Part shown: piece by piece, positions 51,226 through 60,856 of the stretch
Numbering within the stretch: position 1 is the stretch's first letter
How the letters are laid out: each line of letters begins with the position of its first letter
Source of the DNA: Chryseobacterium indologenes
GTDB taxonomy: Bacteria; Bacteroidota; Bacteroidia; Flavobacteriales; Weeksellaceae
Assembly: GCA_001013295.1 (NCBI GenBank)
Contig: LAZY01000043.1
Span: 33,804 to 97,803 of the forward strand
DNA: 64,000 nt
Reading direction: 5' to 3'
Notes under the pieces: model-generated
Told to the model about the DNA's origin: nothing
What the model saw: the letters and a program-made list of their open reading frames with translations, nothing else
Database searches by the model: none
Position numbers and translations under genes: made by a program

Positions 51226-52134
51226 TTAAGGCAAATTCCAGCGCAATGCCACAGCAACATAGAATGTACTGGCAAACCTTGGATCTGCCATCTTTTTCTC
51301 TTTGAAAATGCTTTTGATTTTTCGTTCACTTTCACTGAAGCTTCGTACCAGCGTAGATCCTCCCGTCACTCCTAAGCTGAGCTTATCATTGATTCTGAAT
51401 TCCGGTCTGAGACCTGCCGTGATCTGCTGATAACCAAACATCGTAGACTTTCCGTCCTTATTTCTTTCTACCAGCATTCCGCTGAGATTCACGACTGCTT
51501 TTAGAGTAATAACCTCTGAGAATTCATATCCTGCTTCTGCACCTTCCGGAAAATTGAGTTTAAACTTGACTCTTCCATTCGTTTTCCAGTCGAAATAAAT
51601 CCACGGCATCACCATTGGCGGCCCAAATGCTGTGGTAAGAACAGGCCCTACTCCTAAAGCAACATTGGGATTAAAATGTCTGATAAACAGGATTCCACCT
51701 TGTCCCAACACATCATCAAAGTTGATGTGCTCCATATCGGTATACAGCCCCACAGATCCCATCATCATCATACTCCATTTTTTTCCTAAGGGCCTTATAT
51801 GCTGTAATCCAACCTGGGCATTCAGCATTTGATCCGGAAATAACTGGGTTTCATAATTTTTGTGTGACATTTTCGCATAAGATCCGCTGAGCAGCATAGA
51901 CCATGCTCTTACCCTGCCCCCACTGTCTTTTTTTACAGATAACGGAATGCTCAGATTCAGGCTTGCTCTTTTAAAATCACTTTTAGAATCGGTTTTTACG
52001 CTATCTTCCGGGCGAATGTAATTGGAAGAAGGAATATACTCTGTTTTAAGTTCTGCAGAGATTCCTGTTTGTGCACTCACCCAGCACCCTAACGGCAGCA
52101 GACAGCAAAAAGCCGTCAAAAGGTTCTTTTTCAT
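51226..52134 (-). CDS. DUF6268-like outer membrane protein
   Basis: 302 residues, signal peptide (LLPLGCWVSAQ), then alternating strands of a barrel: FKRASLNLSIPLSVKKDSGG, AWSMLLSGSYAKM, QVGLQHIRPLGKKWSMMMM, ending ASTFYVAVALRWNLP. It matches the DUF6268 group of predicted outer-membrane barrels, as recalled. Function unknown. Gene ends near the LytTR gene of the other strand. Confidence 0.65.
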   Translation of the reverse strand: MKKNLLTAFCCLLPLGCWVSAQTGISAELKTEYIPSSNYIRPEDSVKTDSKSDFKRASLNLSIPLSVKKDSGGRVRAWSMLLSGSYAKMSHKNYETQLFPDQMLNAQVGLQHIRPLGKKWSMMMMGSVGLYTDMEHINFDDVLGQGGILFIRHFNPNVALGVGPVLTTAFGPPMVMPWIYFDWKTNGRVKFKLNFPEGAEAGYEFSEVITLKAVVNLSGMLVERNKDGKSTMFGYQQITAGLRPEFRINDKLSLGVTGGSTLVRSFSESERKIKSIFKEKKMADPRFASTFYVAVALRWNLP

Positions 52135-52247
52135 ATTTTAAATTTTATGCAAAGAGAACCCTTTGGGTATTTTTTTCAAAAATTACTTGATTAAGTGCCC
52201 GGATGGTATGACAACAGGATCAAATGAAAGGATAATAAATATCCGGC

Positions 52248-53459
52248 TTATGAAACCACAGATTCTTTAAAGGATATTTTTTGAGCTTTAAAAATCTGGT
52301 ATCCGAACCATACAGCGATCAATGCCATACCTGCACGCGTCACCACCATTGGGATGATAGAATCAGCTTCCAGCAGCCCAATAAGTCCGGACATCAAAAA
52401 GGTCACCATCAGCTGCATAAATCCAAGCAACGCCGCAGCGGTACCACGACCTTCTTTAAAAGGGGATAAAGCATGCGCTGAAGTAATGGGAAATAATATA
52501 CCGATAGCCAGCAATGACAGGTACAGCATCGCAATTTCAAGGGCTACAGAAAGGTTCTCCGCAGCAATCAGAATGTGAAGGGTACACACCACCAATAATA
52601 CAATCGTGGCAATGAATAGAAGACTGGAATTGCTTATTCTTTTGATCAGTTTTGGAGTAATATAAGCCGCAGTAATCAGTGCCAGTGAATTGAATGCAAA
52701 GATAAAGCTGAAGGTCCCGCTGGAAAATCCGTGAAGTTCCATAAATAAGAACGGAGCATTGGAAATATAGATGATCAGGGAGGCAAAGGCGATACTTCCT
52801 ACCATAGTACTATTGATGAAATCTCTGTTAGAAATAATCATTTTCAGCTGATCCTTTAAGCTCTTTTCATCCTGAAGTTCATGATCAGGAAGACTGATTC
52901 TTGTATTTGTTTCAGGAACATATTTATAGACCATAAAGAAGGTAATCAGTCCCATAATACATAAGAAAGCAAATGAGCTGTTCCAGCCCCAGTACTTGAG
53001 AAACACACTTCCTATCAAAGGCGCAACAATGGGTGCAATACCGCTGATCTGAGATTGCTGGGAGAAAATGGTAACAGACTTTTGTTTATCATAAAGGTCG
53101 ATAATAATGGCTCTTCCAATCACAATTCCCGCACTTCCTCCAAAAGCCTGTAAAAATCGCATGGCCCATAAAACATAAATATCTGAGGTAAAATAAATGG
53201 CCGTAGCTCCGCTAATGAAAAGCAGCAACCCACAATACAGCATCGGCTTACGTCCTTTCTTATCTGATAAAGGTCCCCATAACAATTGCCCGAAAGCAAA
53301 TCCGGCAAAGAATACCGAAATCGATATTTGGATATGCCCAATATCTGTATTAAAAATTTCAGCCATGCTTGGGAAAGCAGGAAGATAAAGATCTATACTT
53401 AAGGATTCTAACGTGTTGAGCAGTGCTAAAATAAACACTATAATATTTAACTTCTTCAT
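52248..53459 (-). CDS. Bcr/CflA-type multidrug MFS transporter
   Basis: 12-helix major facilitator of the Bcr/CflA (DHA1) subfamily, 403 residues from the preferred start. N-terminal motif LESLSIDLYLPAFPSMAEIF and the family motif A GPLSDKKGRKPM (loop 2-3) are clear; motif C-like IIVIGRAIIIDLY follows. It exports drugs such as bicyclomycin or chloramphenicol by proton antiport; substrate here unknown. An upstream ATG (53555) adds 32 residues before the conserved MKKLN start. An AraC regulator gene lies directly upstream. Confidence 0.88.
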   Translation of the reverse strand: MKKLNIIVFILALLNTLESLSIDLYLPAFPSMAEIFNTDIGHIQISISVFFAGFAFGQLLWGPLSDKKGRKPMLYCGLLLFISGATAIYFTSDIYVLWAMRFLQAFGGSAGIVIGRAIIIDLYDKQKSVTIFSQQSQISGIAPIVAPLIGSVFLKYWGWNSSFAFLCIMGLITFFMVYKYVPETNTRISLPDHELQDEKSLKDQLKMIISNRDFINSTMVGSIAFASLIIYISNAPFLFMELHGFSSGTFSFIFAFNSLALITAAYITPKLIKRISNSSLLFIATIVLLVVCTLHILIAAENLSVALEIAMLYLSLLAIGILFPITSAHALSPFKEGRGTAAALLGFMQLMVTFLMSGLIGLLEADSIIPMVVTRAGMALIAVWFGYQIFKAQKISFKESVVS

Positions 53460-53626
53460 AAATTTCAAGCCTTCACAGGCGTTTATTTTCAGGGTGCAAA
53501 ATTGCCTTAAAAAGCAAAAGATTACAATAAAAGAACTGAAGAAAGTATAGGACAAAGTGAAGATTAAAACACGAAAACAAATAAAAAAAGCTTATTTAAA
53601 CCCAAAAATATTGTAAATATTGAAGA

Positions 53627-54448
53627 TTATCTTTTTTCATTATTCTTAAAATAGTCGGGATTCTGACCGGTATGTTTCTTGAAAAACCTTGAAAAATATG
53701 AAGTATCGTTAAAACCGAGCTTGAAAGCAATTTCTTTTATAGTAAGAGCTCCAAAACTGAGTTCTCTTTTGGCTTCCAGGATAAGACGCTGGGAAATCAT
53801 TTTTTTTACGGTTGTCCCCCTCAAAAGGCGTACAATATCATTAAGATGATGGGTGCTTATCTTCAGTTTTTCAGCGTAGAAACCTGTTTCTTTATGCATT
53901 ATATAATGTTTCTCAATAAGTCCCACCAGCTCATGGATGCGCTGACGGTCATTCTGTAAAGGTTCCTGAGGGGCAATCTGTTCCCCGATGATGATACAAA
54001 ATGCTTTCAGATAAGCCTTTAGAAGCTCTGTTCTGGATGCACCTTTATATTCCTCCTCCATCAACGCTATGATTGCACTACAGGTTTTTTCGCTTTTGGG
54101 ATTTAAATAAAAAGGAAGCATTCCTCCTGTGAGTACCGGTTCTATATCACAGACCTCATTGAAAATTTCCCGGCTTATAGCCATTGCATATCCATCTTCA
54201 CCGTTTATTTTCATATTGAAGACCTGCCCCGGTGCAATGATACAGATCTGATTGTTTTCCAGTTTATAGCTTTCAAAATCCAGCTCTAAGTAACTGCTTT
54301 CATACACCTCCCTGAACCAGATAATTTCAAAAAAATTGTGCCGGTGCACATCATGGAAATTCTCCGGACCCGCTGCCCTCAAAGTGCTCATCTGAAATTC
54401 TTCAGAAGTCAAATGGTGAACCGGTATTTCTTTTTCTGGTGTAATCAT
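53627..54448 (-). CDS. AraC-family transcriptional regulator
   Basis: 273 residues. N-terminal cupin-like sensing domain (AAGPENFHDVHRHNFFEIIW; NNQICIIAPGQVFNMKI), C-terminal double helix-turn-helix (HHLNDIVRLLRGTTVKKMIS; IKEIAFKLGFNDTSYFSRFF then HTGQNPDYF). Placed just upstream of the Bcr/CflA transporter on the same strand, it may regulate it in response to a small molecule. Confidence 0.9.
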   Translation of the reverse strand: MITPEKEIPVHHLTSEEFQMSTLRAAGPENFHDVHRHNFFEIIWFREVYESSYLELDFESYKLENNQICIIAPGQVFNMKINGEDGYAMAISREIFNEVCDIEPVLTGGMLPFYLNPKSEKTCSAIIALMEEEYKGASRTELLKAYLKAFCIIIGEQIAPQEPLQNDRQRIHELVGLIEKHYIMHKETGFYAEKLKISTHHLNDIVRLLRGTTVKKMISQRLILEAKRELSFGALTIKEIAFKLGFNDTSYFSRFFKKHTGQNPDYFKNNEKR

Positions 54449-54480
54449 CAGCGTATTTTAAATAGGTTGATCATAAACAA

Positions 54481-54506
54481 AAACCACAGCAAAAAAGATG
54501 CTGCGG
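54481..54506 (-). terminator. terminator of thiL
   Basis: CCACAGC (54484-54490) pairs with GCTGCGG (54500-54506) with one mismatch; on the minus strand a T-run follows. Lies between the thiL stop and the AraC gene. Confidence 0.6.
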
Positions 54507-54545
54507 CTTTCTACAATATTTAAAATTAAATATAATTTTTCGGTT

Positions 54546-55598
54546 TTATTTGCTTAAAAAAGCATCCCATCCCTGAGCTGTAAGTGCTACCAACTGGTTA
54601 GACCCTCTGGCCACCATAAAGTTTCCTTCTTCTTTTTCTACAGCATGGCCTATAATGGTAAAATCCGGATGGTTTCTGATTTTATCAAAATCGTTTGGCG
54701 AAATCGTGAACAACAGTTCATAATCTTCTCCTCCACTTAATGCAGTCATTACAGGATTTAAATTCATTTCATCCGCAGTAGAGATCGTCAAATTATCTAA
54801 CGGTACTTTTTCCTCATACAGTCTGAACCCTACTTTTGACTGATCGGAAAGGTGAAGAATCTCGGAAGCCAGACCGTCAGAAATATCGATCATAGAAGTT
54901 GGTTTAATATCCAGTTCTTCCAAAATCTTTTTAACGTCTGTTCTTGCTTCAGGCTTCAACTGTCTTTCCAGGATATAGTCATACCCTTCCATTTCCGGCT
55001 GCATATCAGGATTGGCAAGATAAACGGCATGCTCTCTTTCCAAGATCTGAAGTCCCATATAGGCACCACCCAAATCTCCTGATACTACAAGAAGATCATT
55101 AGGCTTTGCTCCGCTTCTTTTGACAATGTTTTCCTCATTCTCAATTCCTACAGCCGTAATACTCATCACCAATCCTGAATTGGAACTCGTGGTATCACCT
55201 CCGATAAGGTCTACTTTATATCTTCCACAAGCTGCCTGAATTCCCGAATAAATTTCTTCCAGCGCTTCCACAGGAAAACGGTTGGAAACCGCCAGAGAAA
55301 CTAAAATCTGCGTTGGTGTTGCATTCATTGCGGCAATATCACTTAGGTTTACCACCACCGCTTTATAGCCTAAATGCTTTAACGGAACGTAGCCCAGATT
55401 AAAGTGTACTCCTTCCGCCAGAACATCTGTCGTAAGCACTACTTTTTTATTGTCAGGATTAATGACTGCTGCATCATCTCCTACTCCAAGCTCCGAAGAT
55501 TCGTTGGATAAAGGAAAAAATTCTGTCAGATGTTTAATAAGACCGAATTCTCCTAGTTTCGAAATGGGCGTCAGCTCCTGTGATTTATCTTCAAACAT
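54546..55598 (-). CDS. thiL: thiamine-monophosphate kinase
   Basis: 350 residues, PurM/AIR-synthase fold. Magnesium/ATP-binding start ELGVGDDAAVINPD; DVLAEGVHFNLGYVPLKHLGYKAV; GGDTTSSNSGLVMSITAVG; ISDGLASEILHLSD; closing SGGEDYELLFTI. It phosphorylates thiamine monophosphate to the diphosphate cofactor. No other thi gene is in the window. Confidence 0.95.
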   Translation of the reverse strand: MFEDKSQELTPISKLGEFGLIKHLTEFFPLSNESSELGVGDDAAVINPDNKKVVLTTDVLAEGVHFNLGYVPLKHLGYKAVVVNLSDIAAMNATPTQILVSLAVSNRFPVEALEEIYSGIQAACGRYKVDLIGGDTTSSNSGLVMSITAVGIENEENIVKRSGAKPNDLLVVSGDLGGAYMGLQILEREHAVYLANPDMQPEMEGYDYILERQLKPEARTDVKKILEELDIKPTSMIDISDGLASEILHLSDQSKVGFRLYEEKVPLDNLTISTADEMNLNPVMTALSGGEDYELLFTISPNDFDKIRNHPDFTIIGHAVEKEEGNFMVARGSNQLVALTAQGWDAFLSK

Positions 55599-55691
55599 AA
55601 AATTTCTTTTTTTGTATAATGTTCAAATGTAAAATGCAATATGGCTTTAAAAGTCTTTTATAGCATTCAACCCTGAACTTTAAACGTTGAA

Positions 55692-56186
55692 TTACTTTGT
55701 AAATTCTGCCGGATCAATATTGTGCGGGTGGAAAGGAAGCTTTTTAAAGTCTTCTTTGGATAATACCACCGTTTCCGGGCTTTTATATTTATTCATCGCT
55801 TCCACTACGTCATCCGGTGGAGTCGTCATTTTTCTAAGCATCATATCGATCCATACCCCTGTAGCTTCAGCAGTTGCACAGTGTACCCCATCCGGAGTAT
55901 AGAACTTGTGTACGAAACGGTAGATGGAAGAGTCATCAGAACATCCGTCTATCTCTACACTTACTATCACCGTCTGATCAGCATAGATCTCCTTGAAGAA
56001 AGAATATCTCTCATGTAGGATCACCGGACCGATTCCCCATCTGCTCAATTGGGTAACCCCCATTTTCTCTTTGGTCATAAAAGCCATTCTGGCTTGCGCA
56101 CAATATTGTACATAGGATGAATTGGCTAAGTGTTTGTTGGCATCAAGATCACTCCATCGCACTTCAAATTTATGGTAGAAAATCAT
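55692..56186 (-). CDS. acyl-CoA thioesterase (4-hydroxybenzoyl-CoA type)
   Basis: Hotdog-fold thioesterase, 164 residues from the preferred start MIFYHKFEVRWSDLDANKHLANSSYV, whose Asp in WSDLDANKH is the catalytic acid of the FcbC/YbgC family. It cleaves acyl-CoA esters. The earlier ATG (56237) adds 17 residues outside the family and is not preferred. Ends convergent to thiL's region; divergent from the flavoprotein gene. Confidence 0.88.
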   Translation of the reverse strand: MIFYHKFEVRWSDLDANKHLANSSYVQYCAQARMAFMTKEKMGVTQLSRWGIGPVILHERYSFFKEIYADQTVIVSVEIDGCSDDSSIYRFVHKFYTPDGVHCATAEATGVWIDMMLRKMTTPPDDVVEAMNKYKSPETVVLSKEDFKKLPFHPHNIDPAEFTK

Positions 56187-56300
56187 ATGAAAATCGTTTT
56201 TAATATAATTAAAATTATAATCTTCAAAAATACTCAAATAAGATGGTTTATAAAAATTGTACTTTTGAAAAAATAATCTTCAGCATAGGATTACATATAC

Positions 56301-57503
56301 ATGAAACAGATCATCATAATCGGAGGCGGTGCTGCAGGCTTTTTCTGCGCATCCAACCTTGACGAAAAAAAATACAGTATTACGATTTTAGAACAGAACT
56401 CGGATGTCCTTCAGAAAGTTAAAATTTCAGGGGGCGGCCGATGCAATGTGACTCACGCCTGCTTTGACCCGAGAGAGCTGGTACAGTTCTACCCCCGTGG
56501 GAATAAAGAATTGCTGAGTGTCTTCACCAAATTCCAGCCGGGAGATACCATGGAATGGTTTGATCAACGCAACGTTCCCTTGAAAATAGAAAACGACAAC
56601 AGAACTTTTCCTGAAAGCAATTCTTCTCAAACCATCATCAATACTTTTTTGAATGAAACTCAGAAGAAAAATGTAAAGGTAAACACAAAATGTACGGTAA
56701 AAGAGATTGAAAAACAGGATGAAAAATATATTGTAAGAACCAATTCCGGAGATTTTGAAGCAGATTATATCGTTTATACAACCGGAAGTTCTCCAAAATC
56801 CTTAAAGATCGTTGAAAATCTCGGTCACAAAATTGTTCCTCTTGTTCCGTCACTTTTTACATTCAATATTAAAGATGAATTGCTGAAAGATCTTCCCGGA
56901 ACCAGCTTTGAAAACGCCGGAATCTCAATTCCTAAGCTGAAAACAGAAGAAAGTGGTCCTTTATTGATTACCCATTGGGGACTTTCCGGACCGGCCGTCT
57001 TGAAGATTTCAGCCTGGGAAGCGATCAGCCTGGCCCAACTGAAGTATAATTTTGAAATTGAGGTGAATTTTGTTTCTATCCCAATGGAGGATGCAGAAGA
57101 AGCTTTTCAGAACTTCAAGCAAAATAATCCTAAAAAGAGCATCGGACAGTCTAAAATTTTTGATATTACCAACAGATTCTGGCAGAAGATATTGGAAATC
57201 TCCAAGGTTGACCTCAACAAACAGGTGGCCAATATTTCAGGAAAGGAAATGCAGAAAATTCTTGAAAATCTTTGCCAAAAGAAGTTTCAGGTGACCGGAA
57301 AATCAACCTTTAAAGATGAATTTGTGACCGCTGGAGGCATTGATTTAAAGGAAATTAACTTTAAAAACATGTCCTCAAAACTCCTTCCAAATTTTTATAT
57401 TGCCGGAGAAGTTTTAAATATAGATGCCGTTACCGGGGGATTCAATTTTCAGGCATGCTGGAGTGAGGGCTGGTTGATTGCGCAGGACCTCAATGAATTA
57501 TAA
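56301..57503 (+). CDS. NAD(P)/FAD-dependent oxidoreductase (HI0933/BaiN family)
   Basis: 400-residue flavoprotein. FAD-binding Rossmann start IIIGGGAAGFFCA; family signature KISGGGRCNVTHAC; GIAGG-type end IAGEVLNIDAVTGGFNFQ. These flavoproteins (HI0933, YhiN, BaiN) are conserved in bacteria; BaiN is linked to bile acid dehydroxylation, but most members have unknown substrates. Single gene or head of the run with the TonB-C-like triplet. Confidence 0.88.
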   Translation: MKQIIIIGGGAAGFFCASNLDEKKYSITILEQNSDVLQKVKISGGGRCNVTHACFDPRELVQFYPRGNKELLSVFTKFQPGDTMEWFDQRNVPLKIENDNRTFPESNSSQTIINTFLNETQKKNVKVNTKCTVKEIEKQDEKYIVRTNSGDFEADYIVYTTGSSPKSLKIVENLGHKIVPLVPSLFTFNIKDELLKDLPGTSFENAGISIPKLKTEESGPLLITHWGLSGPAVLKISAWEAISLAQLKYNFEIEVNFVSIPMEDAEEAFQNFKQNNPKKSIGQSKIFDITNRFWQKILEISKVDLNKQVANISGKEMQKILENLCQKKFQVTGKSTFKDEFVTAGGIDLKEINFKNMSSKLLPNFYIAGEVLNIDAVTGGFNFQACWSEGWLIAQDLNEL

Positions 57504-57533
57504 AAAGTATTATTTTTACTGTAAACTATCAAT

Positions 57534-57950
57534 ATGAAAAAGATCTCAATACTTACTTTCCTATTAGGAACTCAGCTTGCTTTTTCTCAAGCTACACAAC
57601 AGGGTGAGCAACAGCAAACACCGCCATCAAGTAATAGTAAGCCAGATGAAAAACCTGACACACCTATAGAGTATCCGGGAGGGATGGTTGCCTTGAGAAC
57701 AGATATTAGTCAAATCTTTGATCCTTCAACCCTTGGAAACTCGTCTAAAATATCCAAATCTATGACAACATTTGACGTCAATCCTGACGGGAGCATAAGT
57801 TCGATTTCAACAACAGGAAATAACCCCGCTCTGAATAAAGAAATGGATCGTGTTTTAAAAGCTTTAAAAACCCAATGGATCCCTGCTACTAAAAACGGAC
57901 AGCCTATAAAGTCACCTTATCATATTCCGATGACTTTAAATAATAACTAA
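57534..57950 (+). CDS. secreted TonB-C-like protein (first of a tandem triplet)
   Basis: 138 residues: signal peptide (FLLGTQLAFSQ), a Gln/Pro/Ser-rich linker, then EYPGGMVALRTDISQ and MTTFDVNPDGSISSISTTGNNP, NKEMDRVLKALKTQW, closing PMTLNNN. The PGG...DG....G....D...L....W.P...G blocks are those of the TonB C-terminal domain. Without inner-membrane anchor it is a periplasmic protein. Closely related to the 58041 protein. Confidence 0.75.
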   Translation: MKKISILTFLLGTQLAFSQATQQGEQQQTPPSSNSKPDEKPDTPIEYPGGMVALRTDISQIFDPSTLGNSSKISKSMTTFDVNPDGSISSISTTGNNPALNKEMDRVLKALKTQWIPATKNGQPIKSPYHIPMTLNNN

Positions 57951-57970
57951 ATAATATAAATTCAGAAAAC

Positions 57971-58003
57971 GTTGAGATGCAGCTGTCTGCAAAAGATCTC
58001 AAC
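57971..58003 (+). promoter_or_regulatory. hairpin before the second triplet gene
   Basis: GTTGAGAT (57971-57978) pairs with ATCTCAAC (57996-58003). It lies between two tandem genes, with no T-run, so it may be a processing or attenuation structure. Confidence 0.4.
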
Positions 58004-58040
58004 TATTTATACAAAATTAGTATTTTTATTAAAAACAGAT

Positions 58041-58454
58041 ATGAAAATATTGTCACTCCTCATTTTCCTTTTAGCAAGTCAACTTGTTTATTCTCAATCA
58101 GTACAACAAGAAGAATCGCAGAAATCCGATCAATCAGTATCTGAATCTAAGGTAAACGATACAATATATACTGCTGAAGAATTTCCTGGTGGCATTCCGG
58201 CGATTAGAAGACATATAGGTCAGGAAATGGATATTTTTAAATTCAAGGAGCCTGGACAATTCAAATCAATAACTACTTTTGATGTGAATCCTGACGGAAG
58301 TATAAGCTCAATTTCTACAACAGGGAATAGCCCTATTCTTAATAAAGAAATGGATCGTATTATGAAGAAGCTAAAGACAAAGTGGAAACCCGGTACCATA
58401 AACGGGAGACCAGTCAAAACTAAATACACCATGCCTATGGGACTAGAGATTTAA
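58041..58454 (+). CDS. secreted TonB-C-like protein (second of triplet)
   Basis: 137 residues from the preferred start MKILSLLIFLLASQLVYSQ (signal peptide); the in-frame ATG at 57972 lies in the hairpin region and gives no signal. The mature domain is nearly the same as in the first copy (EEFPGGIPAIRRHI; TTFDVNPDGSISSISTTGNSP; MDRIMKKLKTKWKPG). A tandem duplicate. Confidence 0.75.
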   Translation: MKILSLLIFLLASQLVYSQSVQQEESQKSDQSVSESKVNDTIYTAEEFPGGIPAIRRHIGQEMDIFKFKEPGQFKSITTFDVNPDGSISSISTTGNSPILNKEMDRIMKKLKTKWKPGTINGRPVKTKYTMPMGLEI

Positions 58455-58486
58455 AATATCAAACCCATAATTTACAAACCCACATC

Positions 58487-58879
58487 ATGAAAAAAATAGT
58501 CACACTCATTCTATGCCTTGGATTCGGATTTGCTTTTTCTCAGGCAAAACAGGACCGGGCAGAATCCCCTGTAAAAGATTACACTAATGAAGCAGATATA
58601 AAGCCTGAATTCCCAGGAGGAATTTCCGTATTCAAAACACTCATTATGAGCAAATTAAACTCCAGTATCATTACAGACTCAGCAAACACAGAGGTAAAGT
58701 TTCTAATTGATTCCAAGGGGGAACTTAGCTCTGTGACGGCAAACGGAGAGCAGGAAAGCTTTAATAAAGAAGTGATACGGATCATCAATACCATCAACAA
58801 AAAATGGGAACCTGCCGTTTATAAAAACAAACCTGTCGACTATTGGTACACCCTCCCAATGTCAATAAGTTTTGATTAA
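58487..58879 (+). CDS. secreted TonB-C-like protein (third of triplet)
   Basis: 130 residues; signal peptide ends GFAFSQ. The TonB-C-like domain is more diverged: EFPGGISVFKTLIMSKL, VKFLIDSKGELSSVTANG, VIRIINTINKKWEPAVY, ending YTLPMSISFD. Same order of blocks as the two genes before it. Confidence 0.75.
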   Translation: MKKIVTLILCLGFGFAFSQAKQDRAESPVKDYTNEADIKPEFPGGISVFKTLIMSKLNSSIITDSANTEVKFLIDSKGELSSVTANGEQESFNKEVIRIINTINKKWEPAVYKNKPVDYWYTLPMSISFD

Positions 58880-58882
58880 AAT

Positions 58883-59527
58883 ATGGATATGCTTTCAGTC
58901 AAAAGAAATACCGCTTTTTTCTTTAAAATCCTTCTCATCATAGGATTTGGGTATTTCTTTTGGCTGATGTTAAAAATCACATTGGAATATATTCCTATCG
59001 ATCCCAATGTCAGCTTTCTGATGATTAAGCAAACAGAAGTGACGGAGAGGCCGGAATATCTTTACTTTTTTTACATCCATGTTTATACCAGCATTTTTGT
59101 GCTTCTTTCTGGGTTTCTGGCCATTCTCAGAAGAGATTTCGGATGGAAAAATTTTCACCGGAATATAGGGAAGCTTTATATTATTCTGATTCTGATTTTT
59201 GCGGCCCCGTCAGGGTTTTATATGGGAATCTTTGCCAATGGTGGTTTATTCTCAAAAATTTCGTTTGTGATATTAGGCCTTTTATGGTGGTTTTCAACCT
59301 TCAAAGCTTATCAGCTTGCCAGGCAGAAAAAGTTTAAAGAACACAAGCAATGGATGTGGCGAAGTTTTGCTTTTACATTATCTGCGATCACCCTGCGCAT
59401 GTGGAAAGTTATTATCGTATATTTATTTCATCCCAATCCTATGGATGTTTATCAGCTCATTGCATGGCTGGGCTGGATTCCCAATATCCTTTTAATTGAA
59501 TATTTAATCACAAAAAAACAGATATGA
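58883..59527 (+). CDS. DUF2306 membrane protein
   Basis: 214 residues with six or more helices. DUF2306 features: YFFYIHVYTSIFVLLSGFLAIL, RNIGKLYIILILIFAAPSGFYM, and FRAFTL-type KQWMWRSFAFTLSAITLRMWK. His residues at helix ends suggest possible cofactor binding. Function unknown. Overlaps the YARHG gene by 4 bp. Confidence 0.85.
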   Translation: MDMLSVKRNTAFFFKILLIIGFGYFFWLMLKITLEYIPIDPNVSFLMIKQTEVTERPEYLYFFYIHVYTSIFVLLSGFLAILRRDFGWKNFHRNIGKLYIILILIFAAPSGFYMGIFANGGLFSKISFVILGLLWWFSTFKAYQLARQKKFKEHKQWMWRSFAFTLSAITLRMWKVIIVYLFHPNPMDVYQLIAWLGWIPNILLIEYLITKKQI

Positions 59528-60444
59528 AAATTGTAAATTACATGCTTATCTCTTTGCTTACAGTTTCTTTAATAGGCTGTAAAAAAGACGGAAAGGTCAA
59601 TGAATCCGGGAAAGATTCTTTAACCGCAAAAAAAGACTCTGTGGTAGTTCCTGAGGTTCACAAAGAATATTACGGCATTTATACAGGCGATTTTGCCGGA
59701 ATGGAAAAGTTTACGGATGAGTCTGATGGTTCAGAGTTCGATGCCAATGTTTACAAGAGAATTTCTTTAAAGATCAACAGAATTACCAAAGACAGCGTAT
59801 ACGGACAAAGTATTGTCAATGGTAACCAGCGTCCTATCAGAGGAATTTTCAATGAGTCTTCAAAATCTTTTGTATTGGATGAACCCGGAAATGACAAAAC
59901 AGATGGCAGATTTGAAGTAAAACTGAATGGTGACAGCTTAACAGGAAAGTGGAATGCTTTCAATAAATCTGCGGTAAAATCTCCTTTAAAGACCCTTAAA
60001 CTAACCAAGAAAGAATTTGTCTACAATCCGAATTTTATGCTGGATAAAGATTCTAATCTGGTCGACTGGTCCAATCCTAAAGATTTTGTCGAAAAATATA
60101 CTGATGCCGACACCGGTAAGACGGAAAGCTATACTACTTCCAAAAACAGGGTGGCTTCAGATGCGGTTTTCAAACTGAATGCCTCCAAGCAAAAACTGAC
60201 GGAGAAAGATCTTAAAAATTTAAGAAAACTAGATCTTGAAATCATCAAAAACTCCGTATTTGCAAGACACGGATATTCCTTTAAAAAAGAGACCTACAGA
60301 AATTTCTTTGAACAGACAGACTGGTATATTCCTGTTTCCGGCAATGTAGACAATGAGCTCACTCCTATGGAAAAAGAGAATGTAGCGTTGTTGAACCGCT
60401 TTACCAAGTATGCTGAAGATAAGTACGATAGTTTTGGTAGGTAG
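59524..60444 (+). CDS. YARHG-domain lipoprotein
   Basis: 306 residues, lipobox SLIGC (Cys19). Middle: a beta-sandwich-like segment (EYYGIYTGDFAGMEKFTDES...). End: YARHG domain with IKNSVFARHGYSFKKETYRN and FFEQTDWYIPVSGNVDNELT. YARHG is an extracellular domain often found in peptidases and lipoproteins, function unclear. Translationally coupled to the DUF2306 gene. Confidence 0.85.
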   Translation: MKIVNYMLISLLTVSLIGCKKDGKVNESGKDSLTAKKDSVVVPEVHKEYYGIYTGDFAGMEKFTDESDGSEFDANVYKRISLKINRITKDSVYGQSIVNGNQRPIRGIFNESSKSFVLDEPGNDKTDGRFEVKLNGDSLTGKWNAFNKSAVKSPLKTLKLTKKEFVYNPNFMLDKDSNLVDWSNPKDFVEKYTDADTGKTESYTTSKNRVASDAVFKLNASKQKLTEKDLKNLRKLDLEIIKNSVFARHGYSFKKETYRNFFEQTDWYIPVSGNVDNELTPMEKENVALLNRFTKYAEDKYDSFGR

Positions 60445-60454
60445 GCAACAGCAA

Positions 60455-60856
60455 TCAGAGATTTGAAGCCTGGGTTATCTCTCCGTTTTTTGTCAGTTTT
60501 ACAAAAAGATAGAGCAGCAGACAACCTGTAGCATAGCACAGAATATCAATCCATGAGAATGAATTCCCGATCACAATATACATCAGGCTTCCCTCCCGGA
60601 AGCCTAATTTTTCTGCAATATTGAAATACTGAGCCAGCTCTACAAGACAAGAAAAAATCAAAATTCCACCAATCAGTTTCTGATCGTTCATTTTGACAAA
60701 GCTTTTGACAAAGGTATAAAGAAGCATCACCACAATGACATCCCCCAGATACGCTCTCACAAAGAAAATATCTTTCAGTTGAGTCGCAATCAACACTTCT
60801 GTCAGAAAAATAAAAAGGGTCAGAAAAAGGTATTTCAGGCTGAATTGTAATTTCAT
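60455..60856 (-). CDS. DUF2809 membrane protein
   Basis: 133 residues from the preferred start MKLQFSLKYLFLTLFIFLTE. Four helices; the DUF2809 pattern FVRAYLGDVIVVMLLYTFVKSF and SFSWIDILCYATGCLLLYLF is clear. The ATG at 60952 adds 32 residues without family character. Function unknown. Confidence 0.8.
   Translation of the reverse strand: MKLQFSLKYLFLTLFIFLTEVLIATQLKDIFFVRAYLGDVIVVMLLYTFVKSFVKMNDQKLIGGILIFSCLVELAQYFNIAEKLGFREGSLMYIVIGNSFSWIDILCYATGCLLLYLFVKLTKNGEITQASNL

Noticed and set aside
58220..58432. Minus-strand frame of 70 codons in the TonB-C-like triplet
   Set aside because: Antisense to the second triplet gene; repeated because the triplet is duplicated.
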